From positions 248,001 through 312,000 of the forward strand of contig NZ_OY780958.1 in assembly GCF_963675985.1 (NCBI RefSeq): a stretch of 64,000 bases of DNA. Direction: 5' to 3'. The translations under genes and the position numbers were made by a program. Positions 27,409-36,946 of this stretch are shown piece by piece. The notes under the pieces were generated by a model, which saw only the letters and a list, made by a program, of their open reading frames with translations, was not told where the DNA came from and did no database searches. The DNA comes from an uncultured Roseibium sp. Lineage in GTDB: Bacteria; Pseudomonadota; Alphaproteobacteria; Rhizobiales; Stappiaceae. Position 1 is the first letter of the stretch; the number at the start of each line of letters is the position of its first letter.

Positions 27409-29820
27409 ATGCGAGGTACAAAAAAACACGGCCGTGTTGGAGTTCTTCAAGGGAATTTTCTTGCGATCCCGGCATTGGTTGCAATCGGGGAATTCACCCA
27501 TGTTCCCTCTGCTTCTGCCACGTGCAGTTCACTCGGTGCCGGGACATATCTGACGTCCGGGTCGCAGACTTACGCGCCAAGCAGTTTCACACCTGCAAGG
27601 GTCGTCTGCGCAACCGCTCGTTCCTCGATAACAATCTTGCCCGGAACAATTTCTGCCAGCGGGAAGTATTCCTACTATACGAATTATTTTTATTCTTCCG
27701 GGAATTCGGCCGCGACGGACTCCATCGATTCCATATTGTTCGTGGGCACGACCATTGCCGGCTCGACGACGGCTAATACGCCTTTTCTTGAAATGCTGCC
27801 CCTGCCAGGGACAACGCAGCTTGCGGCAACCCGTATTAACCTGATCAATGTAGCCATAGGCGAAAACCGCTCGATCGATGTTGCTTCGGTATCGGCGTCG
27901 AACTTTCAAAATCCTTACGTCTATGTCGCCAGCGATCAGGCGCGGACCTATGACCGGTTCACGGTCTCCAATCCGAGCCTTTTCGCGGTCGGCGAATACA
28001 ACATCATTGGGCAGAATCTCAGCAAGCCCACGGACTTGACCCTGTCAAACAGCAGTATCACCGGCGCCAATCTTGTTTCCGTGGCCGACGGCTCCTCTTT
28101 AAGCCTGGACGCAACGACAATCGACACCTCCATTTTCAGGCTCGATGGGACCTTGTCGGGGAATGGAACGATCAACGGAAAATCCGGCGCAGGCAGCTCC
28201 ACAACTTTTCTGACGGCCGTTGGTTCTGTGCTCAGTCCGGGCAATTCCATTGGAACCCTGACGATCAACGGTGATCTGTCCTTTCAAGGAGCGACGGCGT
28301 TGATCTCCGAACTCGACCCGAATGCCGCCCAGAATGCGGATCTCCTGGAAGTAAGCGGCTCCGTCACCGGTGCCGGTAACCTTACGGTTACTCTGGAAAA
28401 GGACGCCGGCTATGTCGCCACTGGGGCGGGTGAAATCGCGGATTTCGCCGGTTCGACCTATGTGGTGCTGGACGCAGCCAGCATCGACAGCGACGGTGTG
28501 ACACTTGTCGAAGGCACGTCGTTGAATGCCCATCTTGGTGCGAGCCTGGTTGCCAGTCCTTCGGCAGCCGGAAAGATGGAGGTCCGGTTCACCGACAATT
28601 CCGCCGTCGCGACACATTTGCCTTCCAAGATCCTGACGCTGTCCTCGGGCAAGAAAGTGACGTCATCCAGTCCGTGGACCAGTCTGACTTCTGCCATTTC
28701 CGCGACCCACAACGGCTCGACGGTGAATGGCGTGTCGGGCGGCAGCGGTGGCAGCGGCCAGCAACTCGCGAATGGAAACACGCTCGGCAATGCCTGGCTG
28801 TCCCTGACGAACGCGCAGCTCCTTCAGCTGAACATGGTCCATGCCGAACCCTATTCCTCCAATCTGACCGTTGCCCTGGAGCAGGTGGATCAGATCGCCT
28901 CGTCCGTTATGATCCGGATTTCCGGTGGTCACGACGTTCTGGACAGGGCGAAAACCACACGGGATTCTCAAGGCCGGGCGATCTGGATGGACAGCTCAGG
29001 CACGCTTGGTCATGTCGAAGGCCAGGACGGGCTCGGGACCTTCGGCTATTCGCTCGTCAATCTGATCGTCGGCGCGGACGTCCTTGCGTCTGATGCCGGG
29101 TCGGCTGGTGTCTTCGCAGGTTACGGTTTTCATCAGATGAGAGAGCACGACATCATCGATCAATCCTTCTCCGCTCACACCGGTTATGGCGGCGCCTACC
29201 TGACCCTGTTGCCCGGAGACTGGCGTTTGGCCTTGTCCGGCGGATATGCCTACAGCGCCAACACCGGCATGCGAGAGAACCCGGATGTCGGCCTGTTCAC
29301 GGGCGGGCGCGCCGAGTCCGATTTCACGTCTCATTCGGCATTCGTGGCCGGAAAATTCGGTTACGCCACTTCGGTGGCGGAAATCCTCTCGCTTACGCCG
29401 TTCGTCTCGGCCTCCTATTCCCGAATCTGGCAAGGAGAAGCCAACGAAACGGGCGGGGGCGATTTTTCCTATGACGTCCATGGCGCGACGGCCGAGGCGA
29501 TTGTCACCGGCATCGGCCTGGACTGGACGGCCGATATCTTCAATGTGAAGCGGAGCAAGGCGCAGATTGGGGGATTTCTCCGTTACGATCATGACTGGAG
29601 TGCCGCGGCCGATTCCAGCCATGACGTCACTGTCACCAGCAACTTGTTCGGAACCTTCACCCAGTCGGGTCAAAACCGCGGTCCTCACACTCTGACCGGG
29701 GGCTTCGGTGTCATGGGTGCATTTTCTGAAAGGGCGGCGTGGCGCGTCGGTCTTGCCGGCAGCATGAGCCCTCATGGGCACGAGGTCGGCGCCGGCGGTC
29801 ATTTCACGTTGCAGTTCTAG
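27409..29820 (+). CDS. Autotransporter outer membrane protein (type Va)
   Basis: The 803-residue protein has a signal peptide with likely cleavage after PSASA (about residue 37) and a Ser/Thr/Gly-rich passenger (about 38-500). A passenger repeat reads SVLSPGNSIGTLTINGDLSF near residue 273, of the PATR type seen in autotransporter beta-helices. The C-terminal barrel (about 525-803) has alternating aromatic strands such as SAFVAGKFGYA and the terminal phenylalanine used for BAM recognition (FTLQF). The start is the ATG behind GGAGG; a TTG 63 bases upstream is also in frame. Base composition and amino acid use differ from neighbouring genes, suggesting acquisition or fast evolution. It is probably a surface adhesin, but no functional domain is recognisable. 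Confidence 0.88.
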   Translation: MRGTKKHGRVGVLQGNFLAIPALVAIGEFTHVPSASATCSSLGAGTYLTSGSQTYAPSSFTPARVVCATARSSITILPGTISASGKYSYYTNYFYSSGNSAATDSIDSILFVGTTIAGSTTANTPFLEMLPLPGTTQLAATRINLINVAIGENRSIDVASVSASNFQNPYVYVASDQARTYDRFTVSNPSLFAVGEYNIIGQNLSKPTDLTLSNSSITGANLVSVADGSSLSLDATTIDTSIFRLDGTLSGNGTINGKSGAGSSTTFLTAVGSVLSPGNSIGTLTINGDLSFQGATALISELDPNAAQNADLLEVSGSVTGAGNLTVTLEKDAGYVATGAGEIADFAGSTYVVLDAASIDSDGVTLVEGTSLNAHLGASLVASPSAAGKMEVRFTDNSAVATHLPSKILTLSSGKKVTSSSPWTSLTSAISATHNGSTVNGVSGGSGGSGQQLANGNTLGNAWLSLTNAQLLQLNMVHAEPYSSNLTVALEQVDQIASSVMIRISGGHDVLDRAKTTRDSQGRAIWMDSSGTLGHVEGQDGLGTFGYSLVNLIVGADVLASDAGSAGVFAGYGFHQMREHDIIDQSFSAHTGYGGAYLTLLPGDWRLALSGGYAYSANTGMRENPDVGLFTGGRAESDFTSHSAFVAGKFGYATSVAEILSLTPFVSASYSRIWQGEANETGGGDFSYDVHGATAEAIVTGIGLDWTADIFNVKRSKAQIGGFLRYDHDWSAAADSSHDVTVTSNLFGTFTQSGQNRGPHTLTGGFGVMGAFSERAAWRVGLAGSMSPHGHEVGAGGHFTLQF

Positions 29821-29849
29821 CCGAAAGTGCAACGTGGCGGCTCCTGTCC

Positions 29850-30437
29850 TCAGAGCTCATCGCCTTTCGGCTCGATCAGCATGTGCCTTTCCTTGATGAA
29901 GGGGTAGATCTCGATCGCCTGGCGCAGGGCTTGTTGCCCGAGGTCGACCCGGCCCTGACGCATCAGGATGTGGGCCTTTCCCGAGAGGGCGCCGAAATGG
30001 CGCGGTTCCAGTTCCAGCGCCCGGTCGGCGTCTTCCAGGGCCTCATCGAGTTTGTCCTGCAGGAACAGAATGAAGGCCCGCTGGTTCCAGACTTCTGCGT
30101 AATCGGGCGCGCGTTCGATGGCGTCGTTGAGCAGCAGGCGGGCGCCCTCGAAGTCGTAACCGTCGCGCTTGCGCATGGCCTCGTCGACAAGATGGCGTGT
30201 TTCCGTATCGGGCGCCTCATCGAGCCAAAACCACCAGATGCTGTCCTCGATCAGGCGTGCTTCCGCTTCCGTTTTCGCCGACTTGAGGGCATCGAACAGG
30301 GCGTCCTTGTCGTCGGAGGCAAGGCTGGGTCCGGCTGAAGCCAGAAGGGCGAGAAAAGCGGCTGCGATGAAGCCGAGGAGGCTCGTTCGCGGCAGGGCTA
30401 TTGACGATGGTTGGTGTATGAAGGCCAGTCCCGGCAT
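29850..30437 (-). CDS. Exported TPR-repeat protein
   Basis: The 195-residue protein starts at the ATG at 30437, behind GGGGGAAC. A longer frame to 30497 adds 20 non-conserved residues. A hydrophobic segment with an Ala-rich end (FLALLASAGPSLA, about residues 23-42) looks like a signal peptide, so the protein is probably periplasmic. The C-terminal half has two or three tetratricopeptide repeats (GARLLLNDAIERAPDYAEVW, and LDEALEDADRALELEPRHFG). TPRs usually mediate protein contacts; no partner is evident. It converges on the autotransporter gene and diverges from prmA. Confidence 0.8.
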   Translation of the reverse strand: MPGLAFIHQPSSIALPRTSLLGFIAAAFLALLASAGPSLASDDKDALFDALKSAKTEAEARLIEDSIWWFWLDEAPDTETRHLVDEAMRKRDGYDFEGARLLLNDAIERAPDYAEVWNQRAFILFLQDKLDEALEDADRALELEPRHFGALSGKAHILMRQGRVDLGQQALRQAIEIYPFIKERHMLIEPKGDEL

Positions 30438-30641
30438 TTCTTGTTCCCCCGGAAGACGAACTTTCGCAAACAGGTCACGAGGAGAATTAGGGCGCATGGA
30501 GCCGAAGGCGAGCCTTGGGAACCCTGTCGGAGCCCGAATGTTATCGGGCGGTTTGAACTGGCGATTGCCGCCGTCCCCCGTTATACCCCGGCTTCAGTTT
30601 GCAAAGCGAAGCAGCGCGAAGCGCGCGACAAGGGGTGCGTC

Positions 30642-31532
30642 ATGAAGACGATCAGGGTCCGGATCACGGCCGCCGAGACGGAAGCCAAACGTATTGCCGA
30701 TGTGCTGGAGCGGGCATTCGAGGACGATGGCAATCCGGTGTCCATCTATGAAGCGTCGGCCGACGGCAAGACGTGGTCGGCCGAAATCCTGCTGTTCGAT
30801 ATGGAACCGGATGAGGCGGAAGCCCTGGTGCGCGACCGGGTGGGGGCGGACGCCTTCGCCGCCCCGCTGGAAGCGGAAGAGCTGCCGGACATCAACTGGG
30901 TGGAAAAGAGCCTGGAGGGACTGGCGCCGGTCCGGGCCGGCCGCTTCGTGGTGCACGGCTCCCATGACCGGGACAAGGTGCCGCCGGTTGCCATCGGTCT
31001 TGAGATCGAGGCGGCACTGGCCTTCGGAACCGGCCATCACGGCACCACGGCCGGTTGTCTGGAGGAACTCGACCGTCTTTTGTCCATGCGCTCCTATGAC
31101 TGCATTCTGGATCTGGGGACGGGAACGGGGGTGCTTGCGATCGCAGCCGCCCATCTGGCGCGTCAGCCGGTACTGGCAACGGATATCGACCCGGTTGCGA
31201 CCCGGACCGCGGCGGAAAATGCCCGCCTGAATGGCGTGGGGCCGCTTGTGAAGACATTCACGGCCAATGGCATGGAAGACCGGCGTTTCGGTGAATACGG
31301 GCCGTTCGACCTGGTCATCGCGAATATTCTGGCGCGTCCTTTGATGCAGATGGCCAAATCCATCGGTGCACACTGTGCGCGGACGGCAACGCTTGTGCTG
31401 TCGGGGCTGAGGATCGAGGACGGCCCGCGGATCCTGTTCGCCTACCGCTGCCAGGGATTTCATCTGGTCCGTTCGCGCCAGAAGGATGGCTGGCTGACAT
31501 TGACGTTGGTGCGCGGCCGGAAGGACGCCTGA
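30642..31532 (+). CDS. prmA: Ribosomal protein L11 methyltransferase PrmA
   Basis: PrmA trimethylates ribosomal protein L11 using SAM. The 296-residue enzyme has an N-terminal substrate-recognition domain and a C-terminal Rossmann methyltransferase domain. Visible motifs are FGTGHHGTT, the SAM-binding loop LDLGTGTGVLAIAA near residue 158, and NILARPLMQMA, which corresponds to the NxLAxPL motif of PrmA. The ATG at 30642 gives the usual length; the frame is open about 230 bases further upstream, but without conserved sequence. A bidirectional terminator follows. Confidence 0.93.
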   Translation: MKTIRVRITAAETEAKRIADVLERAFEDDGNPVSIYEASADGKTWSAEILLFDMEPDEAEALVRDRVGADAFAAPLEAEELPDINWVEKSLEGLAPVRAGRFVVHGSHDRDKVPPVAIGLEIEAALAFGTGHHGTTAGCLEELDRLLSMRSYDCILDLGTGTGVLAIAAAHLARQPVLATDIDPVATRTAAENARLNGVGPLVKTFTANGMEDRRFGEYGPFDLVIANILARPLMQMAKSIGAHCARTATLVLSGLRIEDGPRILFAYRCQGFHLVRSRQKDGWLTLTLVRGRKDA

Positions 31533-31558
31533 ACGGCTGGCTCTTCCGAAATCCGGAC

Positions 31559-31600
31559 AAAAAAAGAGCGCGGTGGCTGTGCCATCGCGCTTCTTTTTGT
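31559..31600. terminator. Bidirectional terminator between prmA and the DUF1127 gene
   Basis: An 11-base-pair stem (AGCGCGGTGGC with GCCATCGCGCT, one G-T pair, 3-base loop) is flanked by an A run on the left and a T run on the right. It can therefore end transcription of prmA from the left and of the minus-strand DUF1127 gene from the right. Confidence 0.85.
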
Positions 31601-31620
31601 CGTGACGCCTGAAGTCCTGC

Positions 31621-31833
31621 TTAGAAGACGATCGGCGAGGAGCCTTCGCGTTCCAGCTCGTTGCGGTCGAAACCGTGAGCGGCAAGCGTTGCATCGTCGA
31701 GCGACAGAAGATAGCCGTTGACGTAGCGGCGAGCCTGCTTGGAGCGGGCGTCAATCATGCGGTCAAATGCGCGGCGCATGAAACCGGTGGAGGTGGAGCG
31801 GCCTGCGCCGCTGAAGGTGGTGGTCATTGCCAT
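31621..31833 (-). CDS. DUF1127 domain-containing small protein
   Basis: This 70-residue protein has a polar Thr/Ser-rich N terminus and a C-terminal DUF1127 (YjiS-like) domain around RRYVNGYLLSLDDATLAAHG. DUF1127 proteins are small, Arg-rich and abundant in Hyphomicrobiales. Some have been linked to RNA turnover and to phosphate or carbon responses, but no general function is established. The ATG at 31833 is preceded by GGAGAA at proper spacing; a second ATG two codons later is possible. The much longer frame that continues upstream is antisense to pepP and not a gene. The gene stands alone with its own terminator. Confidence 0.85.
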   Translation of the reverse strand: MAMTTTFSGAGRSTSTGFMRRAFDRMIDARSKQARRYVNGYLLSLDDATLAAHGFDRNELEREGSSPIVF

Positions 31834-32082
31834 GGGAGTTCTCCATGCTTCTAGTGAACGGGCGCATCCTCCAGGGGATTCGCTACCTTTGTCTTGTTGG
31901 CCTGAATATGGGCTTTGGATCCGGTATGAGGTAGATGCAATCCTGCATGTCAGTTCTGCGTTTTTCGCATATGCGAGATAAATGGTGCGCTGCAAAATCA
32001 TACGGTCGGTTTTCCCGCATTCTCTCTCCTGGCAAGAAATATCCAGCTTGATCGGTTCCCGGTGAGGAATTAGCTTTCCGGC
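31834..32082. other. Divergent intergenic region, DUF1127 gene / pepP
   Basis: I see no gene in this 249-base region. It must hold the promoters for the minus-strand DUF1127 gene and the plus-strand peptidase gene. It is AT-richer than average, but no pair of -35 and -10 boxes stands out on either strand. Confidence 0.4.
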
Positions 32083-33897
32083 ATGTTCCAGAACTTTGAC
32101 GATCTCGCCGATCCCTCCTGCGGAGCGCCGCATGCGGCTCTTCTCAGGGCAGAACTCAAGCGCTGTGGCCTGGATGGCTTTCTTGTCCCGCGGGCCGATG
32201 CGCATCAGGGCGAATATGTGCCCGAATCCGACTGCAGGCTGCAGTGGCTGACCGGTTTTTCCGGCTCGGCGGGTCTTGCCGCGGTTCTGGGTGAGGAGGC
32301 GGCGATCTTCGTCGATGGACGCTACACCATCCAGGTGCGCGAGCAGGTGGATATGGGCGTCTTTCCGGCGCGCCACCTCATCAACGAACCGTTGACCGAC
32401 TGGCTCGCCGGGCTGTTGAGACCGGGCCAGAAACTGGGCTTCGATCCGATGCTGCATACGGTGCGCGAGGTCCGGAAGCTGCGCGAAGTCTGCGCCGAGG
32501 CCGGGGCGGAGCTGGTTGCGCTCGACGACAACCCGCTGGATGCGGTCTGGGAACACCGGCCGGAGGCGCCGCTCGGTCAGGTCACGCTTCACCCGGAAGC
32601 GCTGGCCGGAAAATCCGCAAACGCCAAGATTAGCGAAATCCAGGCCGAGATTCTGAAGAAGAAGGCGGATGCTTGCGTTCTGACACAGCCGGATTCGATC
32701 GCCTGGCTGTTCAATATCCGCGGAGCCGATGTGCCGCATACGCCGCTGCCGCTGTCCTTCGCCACCGTGCCCGTGGATGGCCGTCCGACCCTCTATATCG
32801 ATGGCCGCAAGCTGTCCAATTCGGTGCGCGACGCGCTGGACGGATTGACGGACATTGCGGAACCTTCGGGTTTCAAGATCGGACTTGCGGATCTGGGGAC
32901 TGCGGGAAAGAAAGTTCTGATCGATCCGGGCCTTGCCGGTGAAGCGATCGCGACGACCATCACCAATGCGGGTGGGTCCCTGATCGAGGCGACGGACCCT
33001 GTGCTTCTGCCCAAGGCGATCAAGAACCAGACGGAAATCGCCGGGATGCGGGCTGCGCATCTGCGCGATGCGGTCGCCTATGCGCGGTTCCTGTGCTGGT
33101 TCGACGAGGTTGCGCCGACGGGACAGCTCGATGAGATCGGCGCGGCGCGGAAACTGGAGGAATTCAGGGCCGGGACCGGGGCGCTCAAGGATATTTCCTT
33201 CGATACCATTTCCGGTGCCGGTCCCAACGGTGCGATTTGCCATTACCGGGTCAGCGAAAAGAGCAACCTGCCGATCCCGGTCGGAAAGCCGTTCCTGATC
33301 GACAGCGGCGCCCAATACGAGGACGGCACGACGGATATTACCCGCACAATTGCGGTGGGGACCATGTCCGCTGAGATGAAGCGGAACAATACCCTGGTAC
33401 TCAAGGGCCATATCGCCATTTCATCCGCACGCTTTCCGGAAGGGACGACAGGTGCGCAGCTCGACACGCTGGCGCGGATCGATCTGTGGAAGGCCGGTCT
33501 CGATTTCGATCACGGCACCGGGCACGGGGTCGGGTCCTACCTCTCGGTTCACGAAGGTCCGCAAAGGATCGCCAAGACCGGGACCGTGCCGCTTAAGCCG
33601 GGCATGATCCTGTCCAACGAGCCGGGCTATTACCCGGCCGGCGAATACGGCATCCGGATCGAAAACCTGGAACTTGTGACCGAAGCAGCGCCCGTCGAGG
33701 GGGGCGAGCGCAATATGCTCGGGTTCGAAACCCTGACCCTGGCGCCGATCGACACAAGGCTGGTGGATGTATCGCTCCTGACCTCCGGCGAGCGGGACTG
33801 GTTGAACGCCTATCACAAGCGGGTCTTTGAAATGGTCGGCCCTCTTCTGGACGAGGATACGCGAGCCTGGCTGGAAAGTGTGACAAAGCCCATTTAG
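32083..33897 (+). CDS. pepP: Xaa-Pro aminopeptidase (aminopeptidase P, M24B)
   Basis: This metallopeptidase removes an N-terminal residue preceding proline. At 604 residues it is the long, eukaryote-like three-domain form. Two creatinase-like N-terminal domains (from LRAELKRCGLDGFLVPRAD and from about residue 165) precede a C-terminal pita-bread domain. The five metal ligands are in place: Asp407 and Asp418 (DSGAQYEDGTTD), His481 (HGTGHGVG), Glu513 (NEPGYY) and Glu549 (GFE). The active site supports a dinuclear Mn or Zn enzyme. It is cytoplasmic, with no signal peptide. The gene starts with ATG behind a weak ribosome site. Confidence 0.92.
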   Translation: MFQNFDDLADPSCGAPHAALLRAELKRCGLDGFLVPRADAHQGEYVPESDCRLQWLTGFSGSAGLAAVLGEEAAIFVDGRYTIQVREQVDMGVFPARHLINEPLTDWLAGLLRPGQKLGFDPMLHTVREVRKLREVCAEAGAELVALDDNPLDAVWEHRPEAPLGQVTLHPEALAGKSANAKISEIQAEILKKKADACVLTQPDSIAWLFNIRGADVPHTPLPLSFATVPVDGRPTLYIDGRKLSNSVRDALDGLTDIAEPSGFKIGLADLGTAGKKVLIDPGLAGEAIATTITNAGGSLIEATDPVLLPKAIKNQTEIAGMRAAHLRDAVAYARFLCWFDEVAPTGQLDEIGAARKLEEFRAGTGALKDISFDTISGAGPNGAICHYRVSEKSNLPIPVGKPFLIDSGAQYEDGTTDITRTIAVGTMSAEMKRNNTLVLKGHIAISSARFPEGTTGAQLDTLARIDLWKAGLDFDHGTGHGVGSYLSVHEGPQRIAKTGTVPLKPGMILSNEPGYYPAGEYGIRIENLELVTEAAPVEGGERNMLGFETLTLAPIDTRLVDVSLLTSGERDWLNAYHKRVFEMVGPLLDEDTRAWLESVTKPI

Positions 33898-33970
33898 CGG
33901 GCGTTTGCCGCTTGACGTCTGGTCGGTCTCCGGGGAACTAATATTTGAACGCTATCATTCAGGGGGTCTG

Positions 33971-35008
33971 ATGAGGGCGATCGATCTGTTGAGAATGCCG
34001 CTCTGGACAGCAGAGCTGGCAACGGGCGCGAAGTCGTTCGTGACCAATCCTGTCATCGGCAGCCGTTGGCTGAACGAGCACGGTCTGCATGAAAAACGGC
34101 TGCAGCTGGCGGAGCGCATGGCGGATTTCCGCCGCCGTCAGATGAGGCATCTGGTCTCTCCGGAACACGCGGAGGCTTATGCGCGAGACGGCTTTGTCAT
34201 CTGCCGCAATGCGCTTCCGCAGGACGCGTTCGAGCGGCTCAAGCATGAAGTCGAGGACAACGCGTTTTCCGCACAAGAGATGCTGCAAGGCCATACGGTC
34301 ACCCGGTTCACGCCGATCACACGCAAGATGCTGCATGAGCTTCCGGAGTTCGGGTCGTTCGTCACCGGGCCGCTGTTCCAGGGATTGTTGCGCTATGTCG
34401 CTTCCAGCAATGCGGACCCGATCACTTTCATTCATACGGTTTTCGCTGAACCGGATCGGGGCAAGCGGGACCCGCAGACCGTATTTCATTCCGACACGTT
34501 TCAGCCGACGGCCAAGTGCTGGTATTTCCTAACCGATGTTGCGGAGGATGGCGGGCCCTTCACCTATGTGCCCGGATCCCATCGTCTGACGCCGGAACGG
34601 CTTGCCTGGGAGCGCGAGCAGGCGATCGCCGCCTGTTCCCAGAAAAGGTCCATGCACACGCTCGGCTCGTTCCGGGTCACCGACGAGGATCTGGCCCGTC
34701 TGGGGTACGGACAACCGGTCAAGGTTGCGGTTCCGGCCAATACGCTGGTGGTTGCCGACACCCACGGGTTCCACGCGCGCGCTATCAGCACGAAACCGAC
34801 CGTACGGCTCGGCATCTATGGCTCCTTGCGGCGCAATCCCTTCCTGCCCTGGGCCGGGCTCGATCCGTTCTCACTGCCGGGGCTGCGTTGGCGGCAGGCG
34901 GAAATCCATGACGCCGTCAACAACTGGAAGATGCGCACGGGCCGGTTTACCGGCCAGCCGAATGTGGGCGACGTGAAGCCGCTGGATCCGCCGCGCCGGT
35001 GGCAGTGA
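33971..35008 (+). CDS. Phytanoyl-CoA dioxygenase (PhyH) family protein
   Basis: This is a non-heme Fe(II)/2-oxoglutarate oxygenase of the PhyH family. The iron site is visible as HSD (His173, Asp175), with the distal histidine in HGFHAR (His265 or His268) and a downstream arginine (KPTVRLG) that would bind 2-oxoglutarate. The C-terminal part of the core reads GPFTYVPGSHRLTPERLAWE. The ATG at 33971 follows AGGGGG; an upstream in-frame start at 33905 is less likely. The substrate cannot be inferred: no biosynthetic cluster surrounds it, and PhyH proteins act on fatty acyl-CoAs, amino acids and secondary metabolites. Confidence 0.85.
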   Translation: MRAIDLLRMPLWTAELATGAKSFVTNPVIGSRWLNEHGLHEKRLQLAERMADFRRRQMRHLVSPEHAEAYARDGFVICRNALPQDAFERLKHEVEDNAFSAQEMLQGHTVTRFTPITRKMLHELPEFGSFVTGPLFQGLLRYVASSNADPITFIHTVFAEPDRGKRDPQTVFHSDTFQPTAKCWYFLTDVAEDGGPFTYVPGSHRLTPERLAWEREQAIAACSQKRSMHTLGSFRVTDEDLARLGYGQPVKVAVPANTLVVADTHGFHARAISTKPTVRLGIYGSLRRNPFLPWAGLDPFSLPGLRWRQAEIHDAVNNWKMRTGRFTGQPNVGDVKPLDPPRRWQ

Positions 35009-35021
35009 GCGGAGTTCCGCC

Positions 35022-36686
35022 TTAGCGGTGTTCTTCCTCCGCCGCCTCGATCAGCGCCGAATTGAAATAGGTGAGCGCATGGACGTGGTGGGCGATGCCG
35101 ATGATCGACTCCAGGTCGTTGACGTCGACAACCGGCAGGGTGTCGCGACCTGTCTCTTTGAACACTTTCAAGGCGCTTTCAAGCGAGGCGGTCGCATGCA
35201 GGTAGGGACCGCCGGTTTCGATGCTGAATGTCCGGTCTTCTTCCGCGTCCGGGGGCGGGTCCATGAAATCGCGAACCTTGACGGATGTGCTCAGGAACCG
35301 GTGCGGGCCTTCGGTGGCGAGAACCCCGTGGGTCGCGAGCTGCCACTGGAAATAGGACCTTCCGTGGAAGGCCTGGGTGATGCCGGTGGCGATGGAGACG
35401 GTCAGAAGCAGGGCGATTGACAGCGTGTAGCCGCCGGTCAGTTCGAACACGATCATGGTTGTGGAGACCGGAGCGCCGAGAACCGCCGCAGCCACGGCGC
35501 CCATTCCGAGGATGGAATAAAGGCCTTCGCTGGAGGCCATTTCCGGGAAGACGGAGGCAGCGATCAGTCCGAAGGCGCCGCCGGCCATCGCGCCGAGATA
35601 CAGCGATGGCGAGAAGATGCCGCCGCCGAACCTGGACGCCAGGGTGATGGAGGTCGCTGCCGTCTTGGCGACCAGCAGGGACAGCAGCATGGAGATCGAA
35701 AACTGGTCCTTGAGGGCTGCGTCGGTCGCCTCGTAGCCGACGCCGACGACGGCCGGGAAGGCCAAGGCGATGGTGCCGACCGCACAGCCGCCGACCACGG
35801 GTCGGACCCAAAGGGCCATGGGAATATTCCGGGCGACCCAATCGGTGCCGATCAGCGCGAACTGGAAGCAGATGGCCACCACCGCGCAGGTCACGCCCAG
35901 AAGGGCAAAGGCCGGAAACTCCCAGTAGGAGCTGATCTGGTGTCCGGGGATGACGAAGGCCGCCACATCTCCGAACCACAGCCTTGAAAACACGGTGCCG
36001 GTGACGGCGGCAATCGCGATCGGGGAGATGGCCGACAGGGCGTAGTGCCCGAGAATGACCTCGTGGGCAAAGAGCACCCCGGCAATCGGGGCGTTGAAGG
36101 ATGCCGACACCGCGCTGGCAACGCCGCAGGCTAGCAGGATGCGCCGTGCGGACGCTGGCAACTGAAACAGCCGGCTGAGGGAAGCGCCGATGGTCGCGCC
36201 CAGATGGACCACGGGCCCTTCACGGCCGGCACTTGCCCCGGATCCGAGGGAAAGGGCCGTGATAAAGGCGGAGGAAATGCCCGGTTTGAACATCATTCCC
36301 TCGACGCCCCTGGCCCGGGCTTCGATCACATCGGCGACGCTGTAGGTGCGCTGCGTCGGCTGGACATACTGCAACAGCAGTCCGACCAGCAGTCCGCCGA
36401 CGGTGGGGGCAGCGACGACCACATACCAGGGCAGGTCGGCGAGCGCGGTGATGACGTTCTCGCTTGATGTGCCGAGCCATACAAATTGCACCAGGCCGAT
36501 AGCTTCGCGGAACAGGATCGCAGCCCACGACACGATTGCGCCGATGCACAGCGCAAGCAGCCAGACCAACGGCCGCTTTTGCGCCAAGAATTCATTGAAG
36601 TTCAGCCGGATGCCCGCAGGGATCGTCTTCAGGCCGACGTTGATCAGGCCGAAGCGGCGAATTACGGAGAGAAGCCAATCAGGCAT
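35022..36686 (-). CDS. ClC-family chloride channel/transporter with CBS domains
   Basis: This 554-residue protein has the ClC fold, with about 18 membrane helices over residues 40-445, and a C-terminal CBS region (about 465-550). The selectivity loop GSGASAGREGP carries the gating glutamate (Glu156), and the C-terminal anion loop reads GGGIFSPSLYLGA. The internal proton glutamate of antiporters (Glu203 in the E. coli protein, in IEEM) is replaced by Val in FAHEVIL (Val210), as in several channel-type ClCs. The N-terminal GSGIP motif is not recognisable. An in-frame TTG at 36692 precedes the ATG. It diverges from a second ClC gene. Confidence 0.9.
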   Translation of the reverse strand: MPDWLLSVIRRFGLINVGLKTIPAGIRLNFNEFLAQKRPLVWLLALCIGAIVSWAAILFREAIGLVQFVWLGTSSENVITALADLPWYVVVAAPTVGGLLVGLLLQYVQPTQRTYSVADVIEARARGVEGMMFKPGISSAFITALSLGSGASAGREGPVVHLGATIGASLSRLFQLPASARRILLACGVASAVSASFNAPIAGVLFAHEVILGHYALSAISPIAIAAVTGTVFSRLWFGDVAAFVIPGHQISSYWEFPAFALLGVTCAVVAICFQFALIGTDWVARNIPMALWVRPVVGGCAVGTIALAFPAVVGVGYEATDAALKDQFSISMLLSLLVAKTAATSITLASRFGGGIFSPSLYLGAMAGGAFGLIAASVFPEMASSEGLYSILGMGAVAAAVLGAPVSTTMIVFELTGGYTLSIALLLTVSIATGITQAFHGRSYFQWQLATHGVLATEGPHRFLSTSVKVRDFMDPPPDAEEDRTFSIETGGPYLHATASLESALKVFKETGRDTLPVVDVNDLESIIGIAHHVHALTYFNSALIEAAEEEHR

Positions 36687-36946
36687 GATCAATCACGATT
36701 GGTGTTACCCAGGTACGGCGGTATCATTCCAGTATCGGACGAATATTAGGGATTTGCCGGAAAATTGCGCAGCCAAATATAATATCTCTTAGCTTTTCCC
36801 TTGATTTTCGGACGCTGCAGGTTCAGGACAGGAGCATTCCTTGGCTCCCAGGCAGGCTTCCTGCCGTTCGAAGGGTCCTTTCGGGCCGTGCCCAGGTTTG
36901 AACTCGCCCAAGACCGTCACCTGCTGCCCATAAATGTTGGCTATTC
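36687..36946. other. Divergent intergenic region between the two ClC genes
   Basis: I see no gene in these 260 bases. They must hold both ClC promoters. I looked for a fluoride riboswitch, which precedes some ClC genes, and did not find its conserved core. A GGAGC/GCTCC hairpin near 36830-36855 is the only clear secondary structure. Confidence 0.4.

Noticed and set aside
31834..33411. Long minus-strand frame continuing from the DUF1127 gene
   Set aside because: It runs antisense through pepP with Arg/Gln-rich, repeat-poor sequence. Only the last 70 codons, with their own ribosome site, look like a gene.
36687..36946. Fluoride riboswitch upstream of a ClC gene
   Set aside because: The conserved pseudoknot core is not visible, and both ClC proteins have the chloride-type GREGP loop rather than the fluoride-type variant.
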